A stretch of 37,573 nt of DNA, taken from contig JACKBT010000045.1 of the NCBI GenBank assembly GCA_020634415.1, positions 1 to 37,573 of the forward strand, written 5' to 3'. Source of the DNA: Ardenticatenaceae bacterium (GTDB lineage: Bacteria; Chloroflexota; Anaerolineae; Promineifilales; Promineifilaceae). A program made the translations under genes and the position numbers. The notes below the pieces were generated by a model, which saw only the letters and a list, made by a program, of their open reading frames with translations, did no database searches and was not told where the DNA came from. Below are positions 16,941 to 24,562 of this stretch, in pieces (positions within the stretch are counted from its first letter, which is position 1; the number at the start of each line of letters is the position of its first letter).

Positions 16941-19172
16941 CTAATCCCGTTGTTTCAACAGACGAAACAGGCTCAGCAAAAAGACCAGACTGACGAGCAG
17001 GATTTGGATGGCGAGATAGGGCAGGTTACGGCCGTTTGTCTGCGACGGACTGAGCTGCTTGGGGGCGGGGAAGGCTTTGGCGGCAGGGGTGGCGGGGGTT
17101 GTTTCTTCACCGATGCGGGCGGGGGTGGGCAAGGGGGTGGGATCGGCCGTTTCGCCACGCTGCGCCAACAAAAACGCAACCATAATTTCCAACTGTTCTT
17201 CACTCAAACGCATTGCATAATCACGGGGCATAATGTTGGCCAGACATGGCCCGTTGGGGCAAACGGGGGTGATGAAGGCGTTAGGCTCAAGAATGGATTG
17301 GCGCAAGTAAGCTGCGGCTGTGAGACCAGCCACCCGTCCGCCCGCCATTTCGCCAATGAAGGTTAAATCTGGCCCCACTTTGCCTTTTTCGCCCAATTCA
17401 CCAATGGTGTGGCAAGCGCCACAGCCGGAGTTGAGGATGATTTCTTCGGGTGTTTCGCCTTGAATGGGGCGTGGCGTGGCGGTGGGTTCGGGAGTGGCGG
17501 CGGTGAGAGTGGGTGTGAGGGGAGGAACGGCCGTTACTTCCACTTCCATCGCCGCCAAAACCTCTTCCTCTGTTGGTTGATGCAGTTCACCCGCCGGTTC
17601 GGCGACCAGCACCGCCTCGCAAGGCGAAAAGTCCGGTTCTGGATCAGGCATACACCACCAGGGGCCGCCCTTTTTCGTTTTCAGGCTGGGCACAAACCAG
17701 AGCACAATATCCTCACCAGAGAGGGGATCGCCATCCAGCCATTGGCGCGGTGGTTCATACGTATCGCCAGGGCCGGGCGGTACGGCCCCCTGTGCCTGAT
17801 CTTCCTTTTGCAGAATGCCAAAAAAGCGGGCTTCATCCAGGCTCAGGGGATCGCTGCGCTCCATGCGCCAGCGGTAGCTGACATCGCCGTCAATGGTTGC
17901 CAATTTGAAGCCGTCGGGCGAGACGGGGCGGATGAAAGGGAAGCTTTCAAACTCCGAGGCCATTTCTACCCACTGTGTTTCTTCCCACTGCCATACCTGA
18001 TCGTTGTCGGGGCCGTTTAAGTCGAGGTCTATGCGCCAAAACGGCCGATAAATAGACAAATCATCACAACCTGGCCCATGCGAAACAAAGCGCGGCTCAA
18101 AACTGCCATCGGCGTTAAAGCGCATAATCTCCTCATAACGATAGCAGCAGATGCAGTTGGGCCAGTGGGTAAATTCGGTGAAGAGTTGGCGCACCTCAAA
18201 GCCATCATTCAGATCAGTGATGAGGGTATCCCCAAACGGGGGCACGGAGGCGGCAAAACCGATTTCATCACGGTAGCCGCCAGGCCAACTAGGGTACCAG
18301 GCTTCTACCTGCGTGATTTTGGTGCTGGTGAAGATGGTTGTCCCCTGAAAGGTGGCATCATAAAAATGAACGCCATCATGCGCCGTCATCTCCCAACAGA
18401 CACTCCAGCCATACTGCTCCAGGCAGCCATCACTGTAGGCATCGCGTTGGGCGGCCGGCCGATTGTAGCTACGTTCGGGGCGGGCGCGGGTGTAAAAGGT
18501 GCGTGCCACTTTGTCCTGCTCCATGTTGACGAAGACGTGGAAGATGCGGCCTGTGCCGTCGGGGTCGTGGAAGGTTAAATCTACACACCACTCATCGCGG
18601 CAGTCATCGTCCAACAACCAGCCCGACATGGGGATCATGGCGGGATCGGCGGCACCGATGTCGCCGAGAATGGCGCGGACTTGGGCATCGGCAGCGGCGA
18701 TGGCTACCGCACGGGGCAAAATGGCCGGGCTGCCTGCGGGACGTGCCTGGGGATTGGCCCAACGGCCGATCACCTCCCCCCGATCCGTCTGCACCACCGC
18801 CTCCACCGTGCCACCGTCGCTGTAGTTGTACAGCGTCACCTGCACACAGTTGTATTGGCCGCAGCCCGCATCTTGCCAATAGCGTGACTCGCCCGCACCC
18901 AGCGGCACAGCCTGGAGGAATTCATACTCTTTATCCGCCAGCAAATCGGCCAAAACGGCATCTTTTAGAGCCAGGTTGGTAAGCTGACTGGCGTTAAGGG
19001 AGGCACCAGGGATGGTTTGGGTCATGGTGTATAGCTGGCCGCCTTTAGCCAGGGCAATTTGTACGCTGCGTTGGGGCTGCAGCCAATACCAGATGAGAGC
19101 GGCAGTGAGAAGTGCCAGATTGATGAGGATCAATTTGAAGAGGGGGCGTTGTCGGTGGTTGATGTATGTCAC
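16941..19172 (-). CDS. Membrane-anchored protein with a C-terminal cytochrome c domain
   Basis: The 743-residue protein has an N-terminal membrane span (LILINLALLTAALIWYWL), a large extracytoplasmic region with paired cysteines and many aromatic residues, a Thr/Pro linker (TPTLTAATPEPTATPRP), a class I cytochrome c domain and a C-terminal span (AIQILLVSLVFLLSLFRLL). Heme attachment is CGACH (about residues 584-588) and the likely axial Met is in NIMPRDYAMRLS. The N-terminal part loosely resembles proteins related to copper amine oxidases, but I see no firm catalytic motif and leave its role open. It is probably an electron-transfer protein at the cell surface. The start shown is a GTG (19172); translation could begin a little downstream. 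Confidence 0.7.
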   Translation of the reverse strand: MTYINHRQRPLFKLILINLALLTAALIWYWLQPQRSVQIALAKGGQLYTMTQTIPGASLNASQLTNLALKDAVLADLLADKEYEFLQAVPLGAGESRYWQDAGCGQYNCVQVTLYNYSDGGTVEAVVQTDRGEVIGRWANPQARPAGSPAILPRAVAIAAADAQVRAILGDIGAADPAMIPMSGWLLDDDCRDEWCVDLTFHDPDGTGRIFHVFVNMEQDKVARTFYTRARPERSYNRPAAQRDAYSDGCLEQYGWSVCWEMTAHDGVHFYDATFQGTTIFTSTKITQVEAWYPSWPGGYRDEIGFAASVPPFGDTLITDLNDGFEVRQLFTEFTHWPNCICCYRYEEIMRFNADGSFEPRFVSHGPGCDDLSIYRPFWRIDLDLNGPDNDQVWQWEETQWVEMASEFESFPFIRPVSPDGFKLATIDGDVSYRWRMERSDPLSLDEARFFGILQKEDQAQGAVPPGPGDTYEPPRQWLDGDPLSGEDIVLWFVPSLKTKKGGPWWCMPDPEPDFSPCEAVLVAEPAGELHQPTEEEVLAAMEVEVTAVPPLTPTLTAATPEPTATPRPIQGETPEEIILNSGCGACHTIGELGEKGKVGPDLTFIGEMAGGRVAGLTAAAYLRQSILEPNAFITPVCPNGPCLANIMPRDYAMRLSEEQLEIMVAFLLAQRGETADPTPLPTPARIGEETTPATPAAKAFPAPKQLSPSQTNGRNLPYLAIQILLVSLVFLLSLFRLLKQRD

Positions 19173-19243
19173 GGGCAGGGATTATAGCTGTTTGTGGGGA
19201 AAGGGGTGAGTGAGTTTAGCTTTTGTTTAGGTGGGAACGGCCG

Positions 19244-20404
19244 TTATATGACATTGTATTCGTTGAGGAGATGGTTGGCTTGGAAACGGCCGTAATCTAA
19301 CACGCCAATATCCAACATCCTCGCCTTACCATCCAGAATAATTTCGGCGGTGAGCAGGCCAGCGATGGGGCCGTGCATGAAGCCATGCCCGGAGAAGCCA
19401 GTGACGACGACATAGCCCTCTAACTGCGGCACGGTGCTGATGATGGGGTGGGCATCGGGGGTGACTTCGTACAGGCCGGCCCAGTGGGCGGCGCGGCCAG
19501 CCTGGGCCAGCAGGGGCAGCCGCTTCATGGCGGCTTCCATATGCACCAGTTCCCACGCCTCATCTACGCTTTCGTCAAAACCAGGCGGCTGGTGGGGGTT
19601 GGACATGCCGGTGAGCAGGCCCTGGCCTTCGCGGTGAAAGTAGAGGCTTTGGGCGAAGTCTATGACGAAGGGAAAGTCGGGGGGGATGGTGGGCAAGGGT
19701 GTGGTGGTGAGCATCTGGCGGCGGATGGGTTGGACGGGTAGAGGGACACCGGCCATCTGGCTGAGGGGGGCGGCCCAGGGGCCTGCGGCGTTGACGATGG
19801 TGGGGGTGGTGATACGGCCGTTGCGCATCACCACCGCCTTCACCTTGCCCTTCTCCGTCTCAATCGCCACCACTTCGCTATCCGTCAGGCAGGTAACGCC
19901 CAGCCGCCGGGCGTTGTTGATGTAGCCAGCCACCACGCCGTGGGGGTCAGCCAGGCCATCTTGGGCGTGGAATGTGCCAGCCAGCACATCATCCGCAGCC
20001 AGTTGGGGAACCATGCGCCGCACCTCATCGCCCGTAAGCCACTGGGTGGGGATGCCCAGGCTGTGCTGCAAGGCCACATTGCGCTGGAAGGCGGCGATGT
20101 CGGCTTCGTTGTTGAGCAAAAAGAGGTAGCCGCAGCGGCGCAGATCAATGGCCTGCCCCATTTCCGCCTCAAAGCGATCCAACATGGGCAGGCTGAGCTG
20201 GGAAAGTTGGATGTTGATGGCGGTGCTGAATTGGTAGCGGATGCCGCCAGCGCATTTGCCTGTTGCCCCCAGGCCAAAGAAGGGCTGTTTTTCGAGCAGA
20301 ACGACATCGGTGCAGCCGCGTTGGGCTAGATGATAGGCGGTGCTGGCGCCCATGACACCGCCGCCGATGATGACGACTTGGGTTTGGGTGGGTTGGTTGT
20401 TCAT
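19244..20404 (-). CDS. FAD-dependent oxidoreductase (DAO family, sarcosine/glycine oxidase-like)
   Basis: The 386-residue protein starts with the FAD motif VVIIGGGVMGASTAYHLAQRG followed by the ribose-binding Glu in VVLLEK. The stretch ATGKCAGGIRYQF resembles the beta subunit of heterotetrameric sarcosine oxidase. Its C-terminus VVTGFSGHGFMHGPIAGLL is the typical second FAD contact. It would oxidise an amine or amino acid. I start at 20404 (MNNQPTQ); a longer frame to 20515 runs into the inverted repeat. It is the last gene of the minus-strand set beginning with the cyclohydrolase-reductase fusion, about 90 bp behind the glycosyltransferase, so it may belong to that pathway. It shows no particular similarity to the oxidoreductase at 2548 beyond the family motifs. 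Confidence 0.8.
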   Translation of the reverse strand: MNNQPTQTQVVIIGGGVMGASTAYHLAQRGCTDVVLLEKQPFFGLGATGKCAGGIRYQFSTAINIQLSQLSLPMLDRFEAEMGQAIDLRRCGYLFLLNNEADIAAFQRNVALQHSLGIPTQWLTGDEVRRMVPQLAADDVLAGTFHAQDGLADPHGVVAGYINNARRLGVTCLTDSEVVAIETEKGKVKAVVMRNGRITTPTIVNAAGPWAAPLSQMAGVPLPVQPIRRQMLTTTPLPTIPPDFPFVIDFAQSLYFHREGQGLLTGMSNPHQPPGFDESVDEAWELVHMEAAMKRLPLLAQAGRAAHWAGLYEVTPDAHPIISTVPQLEGYVVVTGFSGHGFMHGPIAGLLTAEIILDGKARMLDIGVLDYGRFQANHLLNEYNVI

Positions 20405-20409
20405 GGGGG

Positions 20410-20521
20410 TGTATGGTAGTCGGTAATCGGTGATCCGTAAACTGTAGTGGCACTTTAGGTGCAAGGCACTGCCCAGTAGCCTCATCACATTGTTATTTCT
20501 GACGGGCAGTGCCACGCACCT
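20410..20521. repeat. Long inverted repeat reaching into the glycosyltransferase gene
   Basis: AGGTGCAAGGCACTGCCC at 20457-20474 pairs with 20504-20521 (16 of 18 positions). The right arm is coding: it specifies the glycosyltransferase C-terminus VRGTARQK. The left flank (20410-20450) carries GGTAATC-type words. Confidence 0.7.
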
Positions 20522-21653
20522 TTACCAACTCTAGGAGGAAGTGGCGGATGCGGGACATGCTTTCGGCCCAGGTGGGTTGGGTTTGGTAGTGGGCGAGGGC
20601 GTTGTGGCTGAGGCGTGTGAGGTGGTCGCGGTGGTGGTGCAGGTGGTGCAGGTGATGGGCGAGGCTGGCGGTGTCGCCGACTTCGAGGAGGAGGCCGTTG
20701 TGGTTGTGCTGGATGATTTCGGGGGCGGCGCCAGCGGTGGTGGCGATGGCGGGCAGTCCGGCGGCCATGCCTTCGAGGTAGACGATGCCGAAGCCTTCGT
20801 AGGTGGAGGGGACGACGAGGAGGTGGCTGTGGAGGAGGAGTTGGGCGAGTTGGTTGTCGGGGAGGTAGTGGTGGAGGGTGAGGTTGGTCTGTAAGTTGTG
20901 TTGGCTGATTTGTTGTTGGATGTGGCGGGTGTAAGTGGGGGAAACGCCCGTATGGCCCACAATATCGAGATGAACGGTGTGGGGTGGGAGTTGGGAGACG
21001 GCCGTTAGCAGATGGTGCAGTCCTTTGCGGGGAATAAGGTTGCCGATGAAGAGAAGGCGCAGGGGGCCGGGCTGGCGGGCGCGTTGTTGGATGGCGGCGG
21101 GGGTGAGGGTAAGGTTGAGGCGGTTGCCCGCGGGGGTGGCGATGAGGGTGGGCACGGAACCCTCACCCCAGCCCTCTCCCTGAGAGGGGGAGGGGGCAAA
21201 ACTCCCTCTCTCTTGAGGGTGTAATAGCTGCTGGATGGCCTGGTGGGTGGTGTGGCTGTTGGCGATGAAGGCAGCGGCCGTTTGCAGGTAGCGGCGTTCA
21301 ACAGTTCGGTAGAGGGGCATGAGCCAGGCGGGGTGCTGTTCGCTGGTGCGGAGGTGGTGGACGATGCTGATGATGGGGTAGGTGAGGTGGGGGCGGAGAC
21401 GGCCGTTTAGCCAAAAGAGCGAAGGGTGGTTGAGTTCGTCTTGCAGCAGCACATCATAATCGGCGTGGCGCAGTTGGCGGTAGAGGCGGCGCGAGAAGTT
21501 GTGAGTGAGATGACGGCTGTAATTGGACCAGGGCAGCAAGATAATGCTCACCTCATCGCCGCAGCCGCGCAGATGCTCGACCAACTTCCGGTCATACAGG
21601 TAGCCGCCAGAGATGGTGTCGAGGGGGCCGTAGATGAGGAGGGCGATTTTCAT
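20493..21653 (-). CDS. GT4-like glycosyltransferase with an in-frame repeat insertion
   Basis: The 386-residue GT-B protein resembles family 4. The N-terminal acceptor domain begins MKIALLIYGPLDTISGGYLYDR, the linker region has LRLLFIGNLIPRKGLHHLL, and the nucleotide-sugar site is LLVVPSTYEGFGIVYLEGMAAG with the conserved Glu-x7-Glu spacing. It is expected to be a retaining transferase using a nucleotide sugar. Two oddities are visible. Residues about 150-165 (GSFAPSPSQGEGWGEGS) are encoded by a GC-rich inverted repeat typical of dispersed bacterial repeats, inserted without breaking the frame. The last residues VRGTARQK come from an intergenic-type inverted repeat. Lying 32 bp after the PTPS gene, it may glycosylate a pterin-like product; a cell-envelope role is the alternative. 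Confidence 0.85.
   Translation of the reverse strand: MKIALLIYGPLDTISGGYLYDRKLVEHLRGCGDEVSIILLPWSNYSRHLTHNFSRRLYRQLRHADYDVLLQDELNHPSLFWLNGRLRPHLTYPIISIVHHLRTSEQHPAWLMPLYRTVERRYLQTAAAFIANSHTTHQAIQQLLHPQERGSFAPSPSQGEGWGEGSVPTLIATPAGNRLNLTLTPAAIQQRARQPGPLRLLFIGNLIPRKGLHHLLTAVSQLPPHTVHLDIVGHTGVSPTYTRHIQQQISQHNLQTNLTLHHYLPDNQLAQLLLHSHLLVVPSTYEGFGIVYLEGMAAGLPAIATTAGAAPEIIQHNHNGLLLEVGDTASLAHHLHHLHHHRDHLTRLSHNALAHYQTQPTWAESMSRIRHFLLELVKVRGTARQK
21160..21215. repeat. Dispersed GC-rich palindromic repeat inside the glycosyltransferase gene
   Basis: CCCTCACCCCAGCCCTCTCC followed by CCTGAGAGGGGGAGGG forms a strong hairpin, then ACTCCCTCTCTCTTGAGGGT forms a partial second one. This kind of sequence recurs in many bacterial genomes and is recognisable in proteins as SPSQGEGWGEG. 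Here it is translated in frame on the minus strand. Confidence 0.75.
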
Positions 21654-21708
21654 GGAGAGATTGGAGACTAGAGATTGGAGATTGGCTAGTCTCTAATCTC
21701 TAATCTCC
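21654..21708. repeat. Word-repeat hairpin overlapping the PTPS stop codon
   Basis: Left arm 21654-21685 repeats GGAGATT/GAGACTA words and touches the glycosyltransferase ATG; right arm 21686-21708 repeats CTCTAAT. The PTPS-family stop codon (TAG, 21686-21688) and its last residues WRLEIRD are encoded by the right arm. Confidence 0.75.
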
Positions 21709-22069
21709 AGCTTGACCAGGCGATGTCGTTTTCCCAGATTTTGACGGTGAGGGCGGTGAGGTTGGGGGCAGTGATGCGTTGGGCGAAGGTGCGGGCGAAG
21801 ATGCGGCAGAAATGCTCGATGCTGGGGTTGAGGCCAGCGAATTCGGGCAGGTCGTTGAGGGTTTGGTCGCGGTAGTAGCTGACGAGGGCTTCGAGGTTGT
21901 GTTCGATGTCTACGATGTCTACGAGGTAGCCGTGTTGGTCGAGGGCGGGGCCGTGCAACTGTACTTCGACGACGTAGTGGTGGGAATGTTTCTCGTTTTC
22001 TGCTCCCCAATCGCCGCCGATGAGGAAATGTTGGGCAACAAAATCGCGTTTAACTGCTGTGGTGTACAT
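21686..22069 (-). CDS. 6-pyruvoyl-tetrahydropterin synthase / QueD family protein with Glu for catalytic Cys
   Basis: The 127-residue protein has the PTPS fold signature: zinc-binding His14 in FVAQHF and His28/His30 in KHSHHYVVEV, DIVDI for the substrate-anchoring region and NPSIEHFCRIFA near the end. The cysteine that normally precedes the HxH motif by four residues (as in CGRLHGH of QueD) is Glu24 here (ENEKHSH). A Glu at this position is known from the PTPS-III type, which makes 6-hydroxymethyldihydropterin for folate synthesis. The protein is therefore unlikely to be an ordinary QueD. Its C-terminal WRLEIRD comes from the flanking hairpin repeat. It lies between an MDR dehydrogenase and a glycosyltransferase. 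Confidence 0.8.
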   Translation of the reverse strand: MYTTAVKRDFVAQHFLIGGDWGAENEKHSHHYVVEVQLHGPALDQHGYLVDIVDIEHNLEALVSYYRDQTLNDLPEFAGLNPSIEHFCRIFARTFAQRITAPNLTALTVKIWENDIAWSSWRLEIRD

Positions 22070-22081
22070 GGAACTCCAAGA

Positions 22082-22143
22082 AATTATGAATTAGGAGGCT
22101 CGTTCTCCATCCCTGCTAATTCATAATTCATAATTCATAATTA
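22082..22143. repeat. Word-repeat hairpin overlapping the dehydrogenase stop codon
   Basis: AATTATGAATTAG (22082-22094) faces tandem CATAATT words (22116-22143). The dehydrogenase stop (TGA, 22121-22123) and the residues MNYEL are encoded by the tandem words. Confidence 0.75.
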
Positions 22144-23152
22144 TCTGTATGATGTTTTCGGGGGCTTCGTGAAGCTGTTGGTAGATGGCGGGGGCCTGGG
22201 TAAAGGGGAGGTGGTGGGTGATGAGGTCGGTGGTGGGGAGGTGGTGGAGGTGGTGAACGGCCGTTGCCAATCGCCTTTCCTTGCTCCAGCGGCCCTGCCA
22301 TTGGGGGTTGATGTGGCTGACCTGGCTGCTGATGAGGCGCATGTGGCTGCGGTGGAAGTGGCCGCCGAGGTTGAGATGGGCGCGTTTTTGGCCGTACCAG
22401 GAGCCGATGAGGAGACGGCCGTTAAAGCCCGTTACCGCAATTGCCATATCGAGGGCCTGGGGATTGCCGGATAGCTCAAAGGTGAGATCGGCGGCGGGAT
22501 AGGGGCGGTCTGCTTGTAGGGCAGTGATGAGTTGGGGTTGTATGCTGGGTTGGGTGGGGTCGAAGACGGCCGTTGCGCCCCATTTTTGGGAGAGGGCGCG
22601 GCGCAGGGCGTAGCCATCGAGCGTGACCAGGCTGGCAAGGGGCAGTTGGGCCAACAGATGGGTGGTGAGCAGGCCAACTACGCCTTGCCCAAAGACGGCC
22701 ACTTGTTCGCCAATCATCGGTTGGGCATCCATGAGGAAGGAGACGGCCGTTTCCATGTTGGGCAGGAGAACGGCCGTTTGGGGTGGCAGTGATTCAGGTA
22801 AGGGGATGAGTTGAGCAGGGTCAGCGATGAAGTGGCTTTCGTGAGGATTGAAGGCGAAGACAAAACGGCCGTGCCAGCTTTTGTCTACCTCACGGCCCAG
22901 TTCAATGACGCGGCCAACGGCGGCGTAGCCATATTTGAGCGGGTATTGGGCTGCACCAGCAAGGCTGCTGATGGTGGCATCCAGAGCCATGTCGGTTGGT
23001 AGTTGGCCGCGATAGACGAGCATTTCTGTGCCTGCGCTGATGGCGGAGGCGTGGGTTTGCACCAACACTTGATTAGCCTTGAGGGGAGGCAATGTTTCCT
23101 CACGAATCTCAAGCTGAAAGGGTTGGGTGAAGAGGAGGGAGAGGCGATACAT
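22121..23152 (-). CDS. Zinc-type (MDR) alcohol dehydrogenase-like protein
   Basis: The 343-residue medium-chain dehydrogenase/reductase starts at the ATG 23152 (MYRLSLLF). The N-terminal GroES-like part contains SAISAGTEMLVYRG and YPLKYGYAAVGRVIELG; the Rossmann part contains VAVFGQGVVGLLTTHLLAQ. The catalytic-zinc Cys and the structural four-Cys lobe of classical alcohol dehydrogenases are not visible; the GTE motif is reminiscent of BchC-like reductases. NAD(P)H-dependent oxidation or reduction of a pathway intermediate is likely; the substrate is unknown. It lies between the cyclohydrolase-reductase fusion and the PTPS gene on the same strand. Residues at the extreme C-terminus are repeat-encoded. 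Confidence 0.8.
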   Translation of the reverse strand: MYRLSLLFTQPFQLEIREETLPPLKANQVLVQTHASAISAGTEMLVYRGQLPTDMALDATISSLAGAAQYPLKYGYAAVGRVIELGREVDKSWHGRFVFAFNPHESHFIADPAQLIPLPESLPPQTAVLLPNMETAVSFLMDAQPMIGEQVAVFGQGVVGLLTTHLLAQLPLASLVTLDGYALRRALSQKWGATAVFDPTQPSIQPQLITALQADRPYPAADLTFELSGNPQALDMAIAVTGFNGRLLIGSWYGQKRAHLNLGGHFHRSHMRLISSQVSHINPQWQGRWSKERRLATAVHHLHHLPTTDLITHHLPFTQAPAIYQQLHEAPENIIQIIMNYEL

Positions 23153-23159
23153 GGGGAGT

Positions 23160-23239
23160 GGGTGTAGCGGTGTATTTGTGTAGTGGCGTGTTGGGTATGT
23201 GTATGGCTCCCCATATACCACTACACGACTATACCATTA
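23160..23239. repeat. Word-repeat hairpin before the dehydrogenase gene
   Basis: Left part 23160-23190 repeats GTGTAGYGG/GTGTATTT words; right part 23210-23239 contains ATACCACTACACGACTATACC. GTGTAGTGG pairs with CCACTACAC. It fills the gap after the cyclohydrolase-reductase stop codon. Confidence 0.6.
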
Positions 23240-23244
23240 CAGCA

Positions 23245-24543
23245 TTAAACAAAATCTCCAATTACAACTGTATCTTGCCCAATTTGGTGGGTGGTGCTGT
23301 TTTGCAGGCGGGGTATGTGTGGCAATGGTTGGATGGCATGGAGGCCGCCGACGAGGATGGGAGCGATGGTGACGATGAGGCGGTCTACCAGCTTTTGGGT
23401 GAGGAAGGCGGTGATGATTTCAGCGCCACCTTCGACCATGAGGCTGTGAATGCCGCGCTGACAAAGTTCGCTGAGGAGGGTGGGCAAGTGGATACGGCCG
23501 TTTTCATCCCCATTCACCCGCATCACCTGCACGCCTTGCTGCTCAAGCTGCTGCTGCCGTGCCTGGCTGGCCTGGGGCGTGGTGATGACCCAGGGGTTTT
23601 GCAGGCGAGTGGGCAAGGGGAAGCGGAGGTGGCTGTCGAGGACGATGGGTTGGGGGGAACGGCCGTCTATCAAACGCACCGTCAGGCTGGGATTATCGGC
23701 CAGGATTGTGCCGATGCCGACGAGGATGGCCTGGTGGCTGGCGCGGATTTGGTGGGTGAGGCGCATGGCTTGGGGGCTGCTGATGGCTAACGGCTGGCCG
23801 CGCTGTTTGGTGATGGAACCATCCAGGCTTTGGGCGTAGCTGAGGGTGATGAAGGGGCGGTTTAGATGGCGCGGGCCGGGGAGAAGGCGGGCGGCGGGGG
23901 GATAGGTCGTGCCATTATCGTCGGGTATTGGCGGTAAATCCAGGAGGTGGCGCATACGTTGGACTTTGGTGGTGAGGTAGGTATGGTTGTGGGGGTGAAC
24001 GGCCGTTTGCAAAGGCACACGCTCAGTGATGACAAAACCCTGTTGGGCCAGACTGTCCAGCTTGTGGGGGTTGTTGGTCATCAGGCGCAGAGAGCGAATG
24101 CCAAGATCGCGCAGAATGAGGCTGGCGATGGTGTAGTCGCGGGCATCGGCTTCATGGCCGAGCATCAAGTTGGCCTCAACTGTATCGTACCCTTCGTCTT
24201 GCAAGTTATAAGCCCGCAGCTTGTCGAGCAGGCCAATGCCACGCCCTTCCTGCCTCAGGTAAATGATGAGACCCGCACCTTCGCGGGCAATATGCTCCAT
24301 CGCCATTTGCAGTTGGGGGCCGCAGTCGCAGCGCAGCGAGCCGAGGGCATCGCCGGTGAAACATTCGGAATGGATGCGGACGAGAGGGTGAGGCTGACCG
24401 GAAGCAAGCTGGCCCTGAATATTGCCCATGACGAGAGCGAGATGTTCTTTGCTGTCGTGATTGTTGTGGTAAAGATGCAGTTGAAACTCGCCCACATCTG
24501 TGGGAATCCGCGCTGAAGCCATCTGTTGTACTGTCACCTGCAT
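23245..24543 (-). CDS. GTP cyclohydrolase II fused to a RibD-type pyrimidine reductase domain
   Basis: The 432-residue protein has two domains. Residues about 8-205 are GTP cyclohydrolase II: zinc ligands Cys61/72/74 in SECFTGDALGSLRCDCG and the catalytic run IYLRQEGRGIGLLDKLRAY. Residues about 225-432 are the RibD C-terminal reductase: RPFITLSYAQSLDGSI, ILVGIGTILADNPSLTVR and LMVEGGAEIITAFL. The deaminase half of bifunctional RibD is absent. Such a fusion could open GTP and reduce the ribosyl side chain of the product, as in the reduction-first order of fungi and archaea. Its place at the head of a set with PTPS, dehydrogenase and glycosyltransferase genes, and the lack of ribB/E/H nearby, suggest a dedicated pathway rather than ordinary riboflavin supply. 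Confidence 0.85.
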   Translation of the reverse strand: MQVTVQQMASARIPTDVGEFQLHLYHNNHDSKEHLALVMGNIQGQLASGQPHPLVRIHSECFTGDALGSLRCDCGPQLQMAMEHIAREGAGLIIYLRQEGRGIGLLDKLRAYNLQDEGYDTVEANLMLGHEADARDYTIASLILRDLGIRSLRLMTNNPHKLDSLAQQGFVITERVPLQTAVHPHNHTYLTTKVQRMRHLLDLPPIPDDNGTTYPPAARLLPGPRHLNRPFITLSYAQSLDGSITKQRGQPLAISSPQAMRLTHQIRASHQAILVGIGTILADNPSLTVRLIDGRSPQPIVLDSHLRFPLPTRLQNPWVITTPQASQARQQQLEQQGVQVMRVNGDENGRIHLPTLLSELCQRGIHSLMVEGGAEIITAFLTQKLVDRLIVTIAPILVGGLHAIQPLPHIPRLQNSTTHQIGQDTVVIGDFV

Positions 24544-24562
24544 CTACTCTGCTTTCCTCACT

